Shown here piece by piece: positions 25,225-33,394 of a stretch of 64,000 nt of DNA (its first letter is position 1; each line of letters starts with the position of its first letter). The position numbers and the translations under genes are program-made. The notes beneath the pieces were generated by a model, which was not told where the DNA came from, did no database searches, and was given only the letters and a program-made list of their open reading frames with translations. The DNA is from Microcaldota archaeon (GTDB lineage Archaea > Micrarchaeota > Micrarchaeia > Micrarchaeales > CABMGC01), in contig JAGWHC010000001.1 of the NCBI GenBank assembly GCA_028867025.1, positions 499,695 to 563,694 of the forward strand. Direction: 5' to 3'.

Positions 25225-25530
25225 TTATGAAAGCATTCCGCACTTCTTCAGATAGCCACCATAGTAATTTATGTACTTCTTGGTCGAGCCGACAAGTTCC
25301 TTTGTGGCCGGGCTTAACCTGTAAATCCGTGTTCTTCCCTTCACATCGGCCTCCACAAACCTACAGTCAAGCAGGCACTTCAGGTGGTGCGACAGGTTGC
25401 TCTGCTCTATTCCAAGCTTCTCTGCCAGCGCGTTTACTGACATCGGCTTCTTCATTAGCAGCGTAAGTATCCTGTACCTGTAGTCGTTCCCTAGCGCCGT
25501 GAAGAACAGCTTCTCCGGAGTCTTCATCAT
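25225..25530 (-). CDS. ArsR-type winged-helix regulator
   Basis: 101 residues. Winged helix: LGNDYRYRILTLLMKKPMSVNALAEKLGIEQSNLSHHLKCLLDCRFVEADVKGRTRIYRLSP, the ArsR/SmtB pattern, is covered by residues about 13-74. Cysteines at LKC, LDC and KKC could sense thiol oxidation or metal; the usual ELCVC metal motif is not present. First gene of arsR-trxB. The 110-nt gap to the divergent DUF1059 gene has TGAAT/ATTCA-type repeats near its own promoter, so self-control and control of the divergent genes are plausible. Start at the double ATG 25530 or 25527. Confidence 0.88.
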   Translation of the reverse strand: MMKTPEKLFFTALGNDYRYRILTLLMKKPMSVNALAEKLGIEQSNLSHHLKCLLDCRFVEADVKGRTRIYRLSPATKELVGSTKKYINYYGGYLKKCGMLS

Positions 25531-25572
25531 TTAATTCTACCTGCTCATCTATTTATTCCTTGCTATTATATA

Positions 25573-25608
25573 TGAATTTCTATTCAACATATGAATTGTT
25601 AATCATAT
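25573..25608. promoter_or_regulatory. candidate ArsR operator in divergent promoter
   Basis: TGAAT-TTCT-ATTCA (25573-25586) and, 16 bases on, ATATGA-8 nt-TCATAT (25589-25608). The word ATATGAATT also recurs with a 19-bp period (25570, 25589). ArsR/SmtB operators are typically TGAA..TTCA type inverted repeats. An A/T-rich TATA stretch (ATATATTTAAATAT, 25607-25620) for the rightward genes is adjacent. Confidence 0.45.
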
Positions 25609-25650
25609 ATATTTAAATATTAGATCGTCCAAAGTATCTGTGTGGTAGAA

Positions 25651-25836
25651 ATGGCAAAAAAATACAGTTTTGCGTGCAGTGACATAGGAATGAGCTGTGG
25701 CTTCAAGACAAATGCCGCCAGCGAGAACGAGCTGATGGGGAAGATTGCGTCGCATGCAAAGAGCGTACACAACATGGCCAGCATGGATGCGGCCACCATG
25801 GCAAAAGTGAAGGCAGCCGTAAAGGCTGAAGACTAG
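25651..25836 (+). CDS. DUF1059 small protein
   Basis: 61 residues matching the DUF1059 family: KKYSFACSDIGMSCGFKTNA with two conserved cysteines, then ASENELMGKIASHAKSVHNM. Family members are small, found across archaea and bacteria, with no established function; the Cys and His pattern suggests metal binding. Start ATG 25651 is preferred; a GTG three codons upstream is possible. Twenty nt before a thioredoxin gene, and divergent from arsR-trxB, so probably part of a redox response. Confidence 0.85.
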   Translation: MAKKYSFACSDIGMSCGFKTNAASENELMGKIASHAKSVHNMASMDAATMAKVKAAVKAED

Positions 25837-25856
25837 CCCGCGTCTCGGTAGAATAA

Positions 25857-26219
25857 ATGATAAGAGACGTTAGTGCAGGCGCGTGGGACTCGCTGCTAAG
25901 CAGTTCTACAAAGCCTGTGGTTGTGGAGTTCTGGCACGATCAGTGCATATGGTGCAAGAGGCTCAGCCCGATATACGAAGAACTATCGAAAGAGATAGAC
26001 ACTGCTGTGTTTGCAAGGCTAAATGTGCTTTCGGATGAGAAGAACAACGAGATAGGCAGGAGGTACGGCATAAACGGCACACCTACTATAAAGGTATTCT
26101 GCAAAGGAAGGGAAGCCGGCGAGATAGTGGGCTACTTGGACAAGGAAAGCCTAAACAGCGAGCTAAATCGCATCATAGCGAAGGCAGAAGGCTGCGTTTC
26201 CAGCAGCACTGGGATGTAA
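25857..26219 (+). CDS. thioredoxin-family protein
   Basis: 120 residues with thioredoxin fold: VVVEFWHDQCIWCKRLSP carries the redox pair C-I-W-C (about residues 31-34, following Trp-His instead of the usual Trp-Ala), FARLNVLSDEKN is the buried strand and GTPTIKVF has the cis-proline. The C-terminal helix is extended and contains one more Cys. It is likely a substrate of the TrxB at 24286. Two small genes flank it on the same strand at 20 nt (DUF1059) and 2 nt (48-residue Cys-rich protein). Confidence 0.92.
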   Translation: MIRDVSAGAWDSLLSSSTKPVVVEFWHDQCIWCKRLSPIYEELSKEIDTAVFARLNVLSDEKNNEIGRRYGINGTPTIKVFCKGREAGEIVGYLDKESLNSELNRIIAKAEGCVSSSTGM

Positions 26220-26221
26220 GC

Positions 26222-26368
26222 TTGGTAAAAACACTATATGCGTGCAGCGTATGCGGCTACATATACGAGAAGAAGGAGGATGCGGAGAAGTGCGAGGCCT
26301 ACTGCAGAAAGCACAATGCGTGCAGCCTTGCGATAACAAGCCTGGCTGTTGGCAACATTTCCAAATAG
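26222..26368 (+). CDS. 48-residue zinc-finger-like protein
   Basis: Reading frame from TTG 26222 to TAG 26368, starting 2 nt after the thioredoxin stop. Residues 6-34 contain YACSVCGYIYEKKEDAEKC, then EAYCRKHNAC: five cysteines and a His in the pattern C-x2-C-x12-C-x3-C-x2-H-x2-C, which suits a structural zinc site. Such short Cys pairs with CGYIYE look like a shrunken rubredoxin or zinc ribbon. No in-frame ATG is present; TTG is an accepted start in this genome. Expression is supported by position and the dense Cys pattern; function unknown, probably redox- or metal-related. Confidence 0.6.
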   Translation: MVKTLYACSVCGYIYEKKEDAEKCEAYCRKHNACSLAITSLAVGNISK

Positions 26369-26424
26369 TGCAGCACATTGATAACTTTAAGTATGTTTTC
26401 AGCCCATGCTAGCTTGGCGACAGG

Positions 26425-27372
26425 GTGGCTATCTCATTGGGCGAGTACAGCATAGCTCTCGACTCGAGGGACGACGATGCTAACGTCAACTTCGTTTCGC
26501 ACGCGCACACGGACCACATCTCGGGCTTGAGAAAGAATAAGAAGGCACTCGCAAGCGAGATCACAAAGGATATCGTCGAGAGCAGAAGCGGCCTCTCAAT
26601 GGAGCTCATGGAAGAACCTGAGTGCGTGGAGCTTCTCAACGCGGGCCACATGCTCGGCTCAAGGCAGCTCTTTGTTCAGAATGATCTGCACGGCTATTCC
26701 ATCCTGTATAGCGGCGACTATCAGATGGACGAGCCTGTACTGGCCGAAAAACTGGAGACGAAACGTGCCGACGTGCTGATTGTCGATTCGACATATCCGT
26801 ATCCCGAAGTGAAGTTCGATGACAAAAATGAAGTAATAGACGCGATACAGTTCTATGCCAGAAAGAAAACTGAGAGAGGCCACGTGGTCTTCGGCGCATA
26901 CACGGTTGGCAGAGCGCAGGAACTTGTCAAGATACTTAACGACGCAGGCATGGTGCCAGCGGTTGATGAGAAGATAGCCGCTGTTAATGAGGTTTACAGG
27001 AAGCACGGGGCACGATTGGAGTATGTTCCCATCGAGCGGCCTGAGGACAGCGCCATAGTCGTAGTCGGACAATCCAAACTGGCCGCTGTGCGCGAGGCGA
27101 TAATGGCGAAGAGCATAAAGAAGGTATACACGGCGGTGGCATCCGGATGGTCCAAAATATTCAGATTCGACACAGATGTGCAATTCAACCTGAGCGACCA
27201 CGCGGACTTCTCGCAGGCTCTTGATTACATAAATGCCTGCAGTCCCAGGATCGTTTTCACTTTTGGTTCCAATGCAAGGCTATTCGCTAAGCATCTTGCA
27301 ATGCGCGGCTACGATGCCAGACCGCTCGTGTACACCTCTGAGGTCAATGCGCTCATGCTCAACTATATCTAA
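26425..27372 (+). CDS. metallo-beta-lactamase/beta-CASP nuclease
   Basis: 315 residues. Metal motif HAHTDH (about residues 26-31), AGHMLGSRQLFV, YSGDYQ and VDSTYPYP, then the beta-CASP-like region VVFGAYTVGRAQELVKIL and late HADF. These are the hallmarks of the RNA/DNA-processing beta-CASP family (YSH1/CPSF-like and ligase-associated exonucleases). The short length is closest to the archaeal and bacterial 'mRNA 3'-end processing exonuclease' group. Start GTG 26425; ATG is not available. Followed 20 nt later by DUF763; some genomes place such nucleases with DNA ligase, not here. Confidence 0.85.
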   Translation: MAISLGEYSIALDSRDDDANVNFVSHAHTDHISGLRKNKKALASEITKDIVESRSGLSMELMEEPECVELLNAGHMLGSRQLFVQNDLHGYSILYSGDYQMDEPVLAEKLETKRADVLIVDSTYPYPEVKFDDKNEVIDAIQFYARKKTERGHVVFGAYTVGRAQELVKILNDAGMVPAVDEKIAAVNEVYRKHGARLEYVPIERPEDSAIVVVGQSKLAAVREAIMAKSIKKVYTAVASGWSKIFRFDTDVQFNLSDHADFSQALDYINACSPRIVFTFGSNARLFAKHLAMRGYDARPLVYTSEVNALMLNYI

Positions 27373-27392
27373 TTTTAGATGCTGATAATAGC

Positions 27393-28451
27393 ATGCACTC
27401 CGCGACGGTGCTGCCGCTTCATGGTGGGCGCGCTCCAAAATGGCTTTTCGGGCGTATGGTGAAGTTGAGCGAGCGCATATCCAATGTAATCATGGACGAG
27501 TTCGGGGCCGACGAGTTGCTTAGAAGGCTCAGCGACAAGGACTGGTTCCAGGCGCTTGCCTGCGCGATAGGCTACGACTGGCACAGCAGCGGCACAACCA
27601 CTGTGACAATAGGCGCGCTAAAGGAGGCGCTCAACGAGAGCGGCGAGATATTCATAGCTGGAGGGAAGGGCAAGGCGGGCAACAACACGCCAGAGGACAT
27701 AAGGGAAGGTGCTTCCAGGCTCTCTCTTTCTTCAAGGGCCGAGGGCTTCGTTGAGCACAGCAGGCTCGCAGCCAAGATAGACTCCGGAATGACATACGAT
27801 AACATAGGAATATACCACCACTCGTTTCTCTTCACCAGGAGCGGCAAGTGGACGGTGGTGCAGCAGGCGATGCAGCACGAAGGTAGCAAGGCCATAAGGT
27901 TTCAGTGGTTCAGCGATTTCGTGGACGAGAGAGACATAGCAAATGAGCCGCACAGCGGCATTGAGACAGAAGTGAGGCAGCAAACTCTCGACCTGACCTC
28001 CGAGCCCAACTCTTTCGCGAGAAAGGGCATGCCTGACGCACTTGAAGAGTACAGCAGAGTGGTTGCAGGCGGCTATCCAGACAGGCACGACATCATTCCT
28101 CGGATAGACATCAGCAGGAGGGGCATTGAGGCAATACGCCAGGCAAATGAGATAGATCCGAAGGACTACAGGGAGTTGCTGCTTGTGAAAGGGTTCGGGA
28201 GATCAAGCATAAGATCCCTGGCCTTCGTTGCGAGCCTGATATACGGCAAGGAGCTGGCATACAGGGACCCGATCACCTACGCGTACAACCTCGGAGGAAA
28301 GGATGGCATACCCTTCCCGGTCAACAGAAAAACGTACGATTCCGTCATAAAAGGAATGGATTATATAATCGACAAGGCAAACCTTGAACAGGGGGATAAG
28401 TACAGAATATTGAAAAAGCTGAACGCTTATCTCAACTACAACGTTGCGTGA
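27393..28451 (+). CDS. DUF763 family protein
   Basis: 352 residues matching DUF763 over full length: ATVLPLHGGRAPKWLFGRM at the N-terminus, LLRRLSDKDWFQALACAIGYDWHSSG and TIGALKEAL, later NSFARKGMPDALEEY and the end segment LLLVKGFGRSSIRSLAFVASLIYG, which contains a helix-hairpin-helix-like motif. The helix-hairpin-helix hints at DNA binding. Function is not established. Conserved HPF-like motif DPITYAYNLGGKDGIPFPVNR is typical. It sits between a beta-CASP nuclease and a membrane protein on one strand. Confidence 0.92.
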   Translation: MHSATVLPLHGGRAPKWLFGRMVKLSERISNVIMDEFGADELLRRLSDKDWFQALACAIGYDWHSSGTTTVTIGALKEALNESGEIFIAGGKGKAGNNTPEDIREGASRLSLSSRAEGFVEHSRLAAKIDSGMTYDNIGIYHHSFLFTRSGKWTVVQQAMQHEGSKAIRFQWFSDFVDERDIANEPHSGIETEVRQQTLDLTSEPNSFARKGMPDALEEYSRVVAGGYPDRHDIIPRIDISRRGIEAIRQANEIDPKDYRELLLVKGFGRSSIRSLAFVASLIYGKELAYRDPITYAYNLGGKDGIPFPVNRKTYDSVIKGMDYIIDKANLEQGDKYRILKKLNAYLNYNVA

Positions 28452-28455
28452 ACAA

Positions 28456-29472
28456 ATGTCCGCAGAAGAGGGGGAGGAAAGCAAGACCTACCAGTACGTC
28501 ATACTGCTGCTGGGCCTCGCTTCGATTGTCATGGCGACAGCCGCAGTTTACCTGATGGAGATACTGAGCATAAACTACGGCGCGGGGCTGGCGATAATAG
28601 GTCTTGCAAACAGGACAAACTCAACCGCCATTCAGTCGAGCGTGACGCAGATTGCTGCCCAGATAGGCAACATACAGAGCGCGATAAGTGAGACCTACCT
28701 TGTAGCCATAATCTCGTTCGGACTCATCGCGTCAGCGCTAATCCTCTACATAACCAGATACAGGAGATTCACTCCGATGAGCAGGAGATACACGCTGCTT
28801 CACGGCACGCTTACGTTGGTTTATATTGCGCTCTTCTATCTCGCGCTCTCCAACCTTCAGATAAACTACGCAAGTCCCTACTTCCTGAGCGTGTTCTCTG
28901 CGATAGGGGCGGCGCTGCTCATTGACATATACCTGCAATTCACGATAAGCACCAAGGTGCCCTCAGCTGCTCTTCCGAGAAGGGGCATGCGCATAGAGCC
29001 TGGTGCGCCATATACAAGCCTCCTGAACCTCAGGGACACAATATTCTCCAAACTGCAGGGCGATGTAAGAGTGGTAGACAAGCATTTCAACTCCGATGCC
29101 ATCTCGAACCTCCACCGGCTGCTCGAGACGAACCTCTCCAACATAAGCAAGCTTGAGATAATCTCCTCAAAGGAAATGTTTGACGCAAAGTTCAACGACA
29201 ACTACACAGATTTCAGGAACGAGCTTAGGAACAAGGGAGTGGAGCTGAACCTCATGCTGATGAGCGACGTGGACAGTGTCGAGCAGCACGAACGTTTTAT
29301 CTTTGATGACAAAACGGCCTACAAGATACCTCCATTGAACATAATCAACAAGAAGAGCGAGCACATAGTCGGACTGCGTGTGGGCGAGGCGAGGAGCAGG
29401 TTCGAGACTCTTATGAGGAATGCGACGAAGTACGACAACTACGTTGTCAAGCAGGCGAGAGGGCCGAGCTGA
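28456..29472 (+). CDS. four-helix membrane protein with cytoplasmic PLD-like domain
   Basis: 338 residues from ATG 28456 (a TTG four codons upstream is rejected because it overlaps the DUF763 stop). Four hydrophobic helices: about 20-42, 78-95, 113-135 and 140-160. The C-terminal 170 residues are soluble: ISKLEIISSKEMFDAKF, VELNLMLMSD, then QHERFIFDDKTAYKIPP. This strand-H-x-R/K-F-x-x-x-D pattern is that of phospholipase-D-like domains, of which only one HxR half is seen, so a binding role is as likely as catalysis. No family name recognised. Confidence 0.55.
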   Translation: MSAEEGEESKTYQYVILLLGLASIVMATAAVYLMEILSINYGAGLAIIGLANRTNSTAIQSSVTQIAAQIGNIQSAISETYLVAIISFGLIASALILYITRYRRFTPMSRRYTLLHGTLTLVYIALFYLALSNLQINYASPYFLSVFSAIGAALLIDIYLQFTISTKVPSAALPRRGMRIEPGAPYTSLLNLRDTIFSKLQGDVRVVDKHFNSDAISNLHRLLETNLSNISKLEIISSKEMFDAKFNDNYTDFRNELRNKGVELNLMLMSDVDSVEQHERFIFDDKTAYKIPPLNIINKKSEHIVGLRVGEARSRFETLMRNATKYDNYVVKQARGPS

Positions 29473-29922
29473 CTACGCCTTCGGCTTTCTTCCAGGCGGT
29501 TTCGGAACCTTGAGGTTCGGGAACGCCTTCTGCAGCATCTCAGGGTTCACGTCAAAATCGAACGTCAGGCCCTGCACCGTCTTTCTGAAAAGATAAGTGG
29601 AAGCTATCTCAGCAAGCTCAGGCTTGCCTCCTGTTGCACCGTTCACAACTTCCTTAACATCGCCGGCGCTGAGTTTCTGAATCACCTCGGCAAGGGACCC
29701 GTAACTCTTTCTCTTACCGCTAACAAGCTGGGTTGCGTAAGCATCAAGCTTTGCCACATCTATCCCAAGCAGCTCAAATGACTTCTTGTCCACGCTCTGC
29801 CTTATGCTTGATAGCTGCAGGACAATCTCCTCAGGCGCGGTCTTCTCATCGATATGGATCTTCTTTACAGCTAGCCAGTTCTTGTACTTCGCAAGAAACT
29901 CGATGGAGTCGCCTTCCGGCAT
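29473..29922 (-). CDS. DUF2666-like archaeal protein
   Basis: 149 residues, soluble and mostly helical. The N-terminal part SIEFLAKYKNWLAVKKIHID and EEIVLQLSSIRQSVDKKSFELLGID looks like the archaeal DUF2666 family (a repeat of about 90 residues, WxxxKK followed by SVD), known from memory only. C-terminal tail is basic, PKPPGRKPKA. Role unknown. It is last in the order leuS, eL40, winged-helix protein, this gene, all on the minus strand with short gaps, so a link to translation or its regulation is possible. Confidence 0.6.
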   Translation of the reverse strand: MPEGDSIEFLAKYKNWLAVKKIHIDEKTAPEEIVLQLSSIRQSVDKKSFELLGIDVAKLDAYATQLVSGKRKSYGSLAEVIQKLSAGDVKEVVNGATGGKPELAEIASTYLFRKTVQGLTFDFDVNPEMLQKAFPNLKVPKPPGRKPKA

Positions 29923-29931
29923 CGAAGCAAC

Positions 29932-30162
29932 CTACGCCTGCACTTGCTGCTGCACAAGGTAGTAGCCTGAGGCCTTCTCCCTGACTACCCTCTTGACAAC
30001 GCCTTTGTTGGCAAGAATGATCAAGGCGTTGGTCACCATGCTCTTCGGCCTGTTGGTCTTCTTCGTTATGTCGTCTGCCGTCTTTAGGCCCTGCTCCTTC
30101 GTGGCGCCAAGTTCCTTCATTGCGTTCACAATGAGCTGCTCTATTGGGTTCAACTCAACCAT
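29932..30162 (-). CDS. small winged-helix protein
   Basis: 76 residues forming one winged-helix domain: IEQLIVNAMKELG, ITKKTNRPKSMVTNALIILANKGVV (recognition helix) and KRVVREKASGYYLVQQ (wing). Looks like a MarR/HTH-20-type archaeal regulator or part of a basal factor. A perfect 14-bp palindrome lies between its promoter and its ATG, suggesting self-repression. Sits between eL40 and a DUF2666-like gene, 9 nt before the latter. Confidence 0.75.
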   Translation of the reverse strand: MVELNPIEQLIVNAMKELGATKEQGLKTADDITKKTNRPKSMVTNALIILANKGVVKRVVREKASGYYLVQQQVQA

Positions 30163-30178
30163 TCAATCACTTTTGATA

Positions 30179-30192
30179 AGCATGCGCATGCT
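30179..30192 (-). promoter_or_regulatory. 14-bp palindrome in promoter of winged-helix gene
   Basis: AGCATGCGCATGCT reads the same on both strands. On the minus strand it follows a TATA-like AATTTTATTA (about 30193-30203) and precedes the ATG at 30162 by 16 nt, so it would overlap the transcription start, a typical repressor site. Confidence 0.5.
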
Positions 30193-30200
30193 AATAAAAT

Positions 30201-30353
30201 TTACTTCTTCACCCTGATTTCCTTGTGCTTCGGCCTCAGGTATATGGAGCCGCACTTCCTGCACTTCTCGCTGCCCTGCTTGTTCCTGGCCTTGCACTTC
30301 CTGCAAATCCAGACTCTCGTCAGGGCTTCGTCTGCTAGTGGAAATTTTCCCAT
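30201..30353 (-). CDS. rpl40e: ribosomal protein eL40
   Basis: 50-residue reading frame from ATG 30353 to TAA 30201. Sequence starts MGKFPLADEALTRVWICRKC and continues with KARNKQGSEKCRKCGSIYL, then the basic PKHKEIRVKK. Four cysteines (C-x2-C and C-x2-C) form the zinc site of eL40, an archaeal/eukaryal large-subunit protein. Minus-strand TATA box near 30395-30405 between leuS and this gene. It is a standard, very short gene that automatic callers drop. Confidence 0.92.
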   Translation of the reverse strand: MGKFPLADEALTRVWICRKCKARNKQGSEKCRKCGSIYLRPKHKEIRVKK

Positions 30354-30413
30354 TGACTTGCACCAGAATGAGCGATAACAATAGGCGAAAAAGGTATAAT
30401 AAGCATGTGCTTG

Positions 30414-33266
30414 TCAGGCGAATTCGATATCGAGGCTCGGCTTCATGGGCATGGCCCTGCTGGCACGCTGCGACTTCGATTTCTCCTCCATTTCCACAGA
30501 CACGTCGCATTCAAGCTGCTTCGAGATGTAGTCAGCGGCCTCCTCCACGCCGTCGAACTCCTCCAGCTGCGTGGTTTTGACTAGTTCCACTTCGTTCAGC
30601 CTCTTGGCGAGCACCCCCGCAAGCTTTGCGGCCTGTTCCTTGTCCACTTTAGTATCGCCCTGCAGGCTGTCCAGCGCCTTGCCAACGTCCTTCTCCTTGG
30701 CAAGCGCATTGACAAGCTTCCTTTTCCAGTCGGATGCGACAATGATGTGCAGCTTCGATGCCTTCTTGCCGCTCTTCTTCTGCATAAGTGCTATCACCTG
30801 CTTCGCGTCCTCGACAGTGCTGTCAACAAGCTCCTCCTCGGCCTCGACCTTTTCATTCCGCATCTCTCTGTTGTCCGCCGGCCACTTTTCAGCAGACGCG
30901 AAGGTGTAGTTTCCAAGCATGTGCCATATCTCCTCCGATACGTGCGGCGCGACAGGCTGCAGCATCAGCACCACCGCTGAGATGAAGTCCTTTACCGCAA
31001 TTTCGCTGCTGCCCTTCCTCGCGAAATACCTCCTCAGCTCGAGCACCGAATCGTAGAGTATGCCGGTGTATGCAGATCTGAGCTCAAGCGTGTCCATGTA
31101 CTTCGTGGCTAATTCTATCTTGCCGCTGAGCTTGGAGTAGAGCCAGTAGTCTATCCTCTTGAGCTCTCCTGATTCGAGCTTGTCCAGGCCAAGCACAGTG
31201 TTCATGAGGTACTCAAGCCTCTCCTGTATGCCTCGGATCGCCTTCTCGCTGTACTCCGAGTCGTTGAGCAGGTCCGCGCCAGCTATTATGTTGAGCCTTG
31301 ACGGATCGGCGCCGTACTTGTTAATGGCATCCACGAGCGGAATTATGTTGCCCAGGCTCTTGCTCATCTTTTCGCCCTCGCTAAGCACGAAGCCGTTCAC
31401 CGCTATCTGCTTCGGCCAGTATGCCCTGTCGAATACCGCGATGTGGTTGTAGACGTACATCGTTAGGTGGTTGTAGATTAGGTCGGGGCCAGAGTGCCTC
31501 GAGGTGTCCCTGTACCAGTACTCGAACGACTCCCTGCACTTCTTCACAAGTGAGTAGTCAATGTCTGTGGATTGGGCGACCTTTTCTGCGTCTCCCACGC
31601 CCCTGAAAACGAAATCGAAGAAATCTGGCTTCAGCTTCTCGGGAGGCACGTCCTTCACGAGATGGGATATGGTATAGAATGACATGTAGATTGTAGAGTC
31701 TGACAGGCTCTCTATTATCTTTGTCCTGTCAAGCGGGAATTTCGTCCCTAGGCCCTGCGCCCTCGCCACCGCGCGCAAATCTATCCAGTCAACAGCCGCC
31801 TCGAACGCATTCCTCGTCTTGTCCGGTAGGAGTCGCATCTGCTTGAGGAAAGCCCTGGTGCTGTCCTTCCATCCCTCGTTCCCATAGTCTATGAACCACT
31901 GGTCCTCGACGACCTTGACGACGACCTCGTAGCCGCACCTGCAGTACACAGGCGCGTTCTGCAGAACGTACATCTCCATCGCGTCGCCCTTCTCAAGCAG
32001 CTCTCCCTTCACCTTCTCTCTCGCCTCAGGCTCGCTCATCCCTTCGTAGCCCTTGACTATCATCTTGCCCCAGTGCGACTCCTCCCTGTACTCCAGCTTA
32101 GTCGCGAACTCGAGCATGTCGTCTATCGCATCAGCATTTGTGTGCAATATCTCAAGATAGGCGAATGCGGGCACGTCCATCTGGCTCGGCTTCGCCTCAC
32201 CGGCGCTCACGTCGCTGAGCGACCTGCCTATCTGCACTTCGAGCACCTTTATCGGCTTTATCTCCTGCTTCAGCCTGCCCTCTTTCCGCAGCCTTTCCAG
32301 CGCCGCGTAGTCGAACGGCGCATGCGCCGGGACGCTCATCACAACGCCAGTGCCCACGTCCCCCTTCACGAAGAAGCCAGGCAGCACCGGGATCCTGTTT
32401 CCGCTAACAGGGTTTATGCAGTTCTTCTCCAGCAGCTTCTGCGCGCTCAGCTCCTCAATGACTTCTATCTTTGCCTGGTACTTCAGTACCTGCGCGCTCG
32501 CCTTGGATATGTAGTACCTCTTGCCGTCGTCACCTATGTTGCAGATCACGTAGGGCTCGCTGGAGTTGACGAATATGTTTGTCACGCCGAATATGGTTTC
32601 CGGCCTGTACGTGGTGCATAGCATGAAAGCATCTTCGCTGTCTACCTTGAACTTGATTGCGACCTCCTGCTCTATCTCCGGCTCGACATCGTGCTTTGTG
32701 TCGTGCATTCCCACGGCGTTGTTCTCATTTGGGCACCATCCGACTGGATGCTTTCCCTTTGTGAGGAAGCCCTTGCCATCAAGTATGCCGAACTGCCACT
32801 CAACCATCTTGCTGAACGTCGGGTCTATGGATACGAAGCTGCGCCTCGGATCCATGCTGAAACCAGACCTTCGGTAGAGTTGCCCGCTCTCCTTTATGAA
32901 ATACGCTGCTATGTAAGAAGGATCTGTCATCTTCTTGATCTCTTCATCAGGCACGTGGAATACGTGCAGCTCGTCGACTATATCCTGGTCGTTGCTCTTT
33001 ATCCTCTTCGCAAAAGCCAGTACCGGCGTGCCCGTCGCGTGGAATCCCATCGGATACAGCACGTTGAATCCGCGCATGCGCTTGTATCTCGCCAAAGCGT
33101 CAGCCGTTCCGAAAGCCCTGAGGTGACCTATGTGCAGCGGAGTGTTCACGTAGGGCCAGGCAGCGGTTACCATGTAGGCGGGCTTATCGCTAACCTCACC
33201 CTCGAAGATCTTGGCGTCATCCCACGCCTTCTGCCACTTTGCCTCTATTTCCTTGTAGTCTATCAT
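30414..33266 (-). CDS. leuS: leucyl-tRNA synthetase, archaeal type
   Basis: 950 residues. Class I synthetase charging tRNA-Leu. HIGH motif as HIGHLRAFG in NTPLHIGHLRAFGTAD (about 45), the connective CP1 editing domain with TTYRPETIFGVTNIFV and GTGVVMSVPAHAPFDY, then KMSKS in EGEKMSKSLGNII and the archaeal C-terminal extension. The archaeal/eukaryal order is clear. Start ATG 33266 (MIDYKEIEAKW); a TTG or GTG-type start six codons earlier lies in the promoter-like region. Leads a minus-strand cluster with eL40 and a winged-helix protein. Confidence 0.96.
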   Translation of the reverse strand: MIDYKEIEAKWQKAWDDAKIFEGEVSDKPAYMVTAAWPYVNTPLHIGHLRAFGTADALARYKRMRGFNVLYPMGFHATGTPVLAFAKRIKSNDQDIVDELHVFHVPDEEIKKMTDPSYIAAYFIKESGQLYRRSGFSMDPRRSFVSIDPTFSKMVEWQFGILDGKGFLTKGKHPVGWCPNENNAVGMHDTKHDVEPEIEQEVAIKFKVDSEDAFMLCTTYRPETIFGVTNIFVNSSEPYVICNIGDDGKRYYISKASAQVLKYQAKIEVIEELSAQKLLEKNCINPVSGNRIPVLPGFFVKGDVGTGVVMSVPAHAPFDYAALERLRKEGRLKQEIKPIKVLEVQIGRSLSDVSAGEAKPSQMDVPAFAYLEILHTNADAIDDMLEFATKLEYREESHWGKMIVKGYEGMSEPEAREKVKGELLEKGDAMEMYVLQNAPVYCRCGYEVVVKVVEDQWFIDYGNEGWKDSTRAFLKQMRLLPDKTRNAFEAAVDWIDLRAVARAQGLGTKFPLDRTKIIESLSDSTIYMSFYTISHLVKDVPPEKLKPDFFDFVFRGVGDAEKVAQSTDIDYSLVKKCRESFEYWYRDTSRHSGPDLIYNHLTMYVYNHIAVFDRAYWPKQIAVNGFVLSEGEKMSKSLGNIIPLVDAINKYGADPSRLNIIAGADLLNDSEYSEKAIRGIQERLEYLMNTVLGLDKLESGELKRIDYWLYSKLSGKIELATKYMDTLELRSAYTGILYDSVLELRRYFARKGSSEIAVKDFISAVVLMLQPVAPHVSEEIWHMLGNYTFASAEKWPADNREMRNEKVEAEEELVDSTVEDAKQVIALMQKKSGKKASKLHIIVASDWKRKLVNALAKEKDVGKALDSLQGDTKVDKEQAAKLAGVLAKRLNEVELVKTTQLEEFDGVEEAADYISKQLECDVSVEMEEKSKSQRASRAMPMKPSLDIEFA

Positions 33267-33362
33267 TAAACACGACGAGCACATTTAGTTCTCAGATAAT
33301 ATTAATAGCGCTATTGTTCTCCAAAAGCGCAAATTTCCCAGCGTAAACAGCACCATATAGTA

Positions 33363-33390
33363 ATATTTAAATAGTTTGAAACTAAACTAT
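33363..33390 (+). promoter_or_regulatory. TATA box overlapping PadR-type operator
   Basis: ATATTTAAAT (33363-33372) is about 27 nt before the GTG at 33395 (leaderless). Directly against it are TAGTTT-G-AAACTA (33372-33384, perfect) and ATAGTTT-6 nt-AAACTAT (33371-33390, perfect). Overlapping arms of this kind next to a TATA box suit a PadR-family repressor acting on its own gene. Confidence 0.6.
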
Positions 33391-33394
33391 ATCT

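Noticed and set aside
25561-25641. CRISPR-like or riboswitch structure in the A/T-rich gap
   Set aside because: Repeats are 9 bp, two copies only, and lie in a promoter; no spacer array or conserved RNA fold.
30163-30510. Minus-strand frame of 115 codons over the eL40 region
   Set aside because: Wrong frame; the 50-residue eL40 in the other frame has the zinc cysteines and length of the family.
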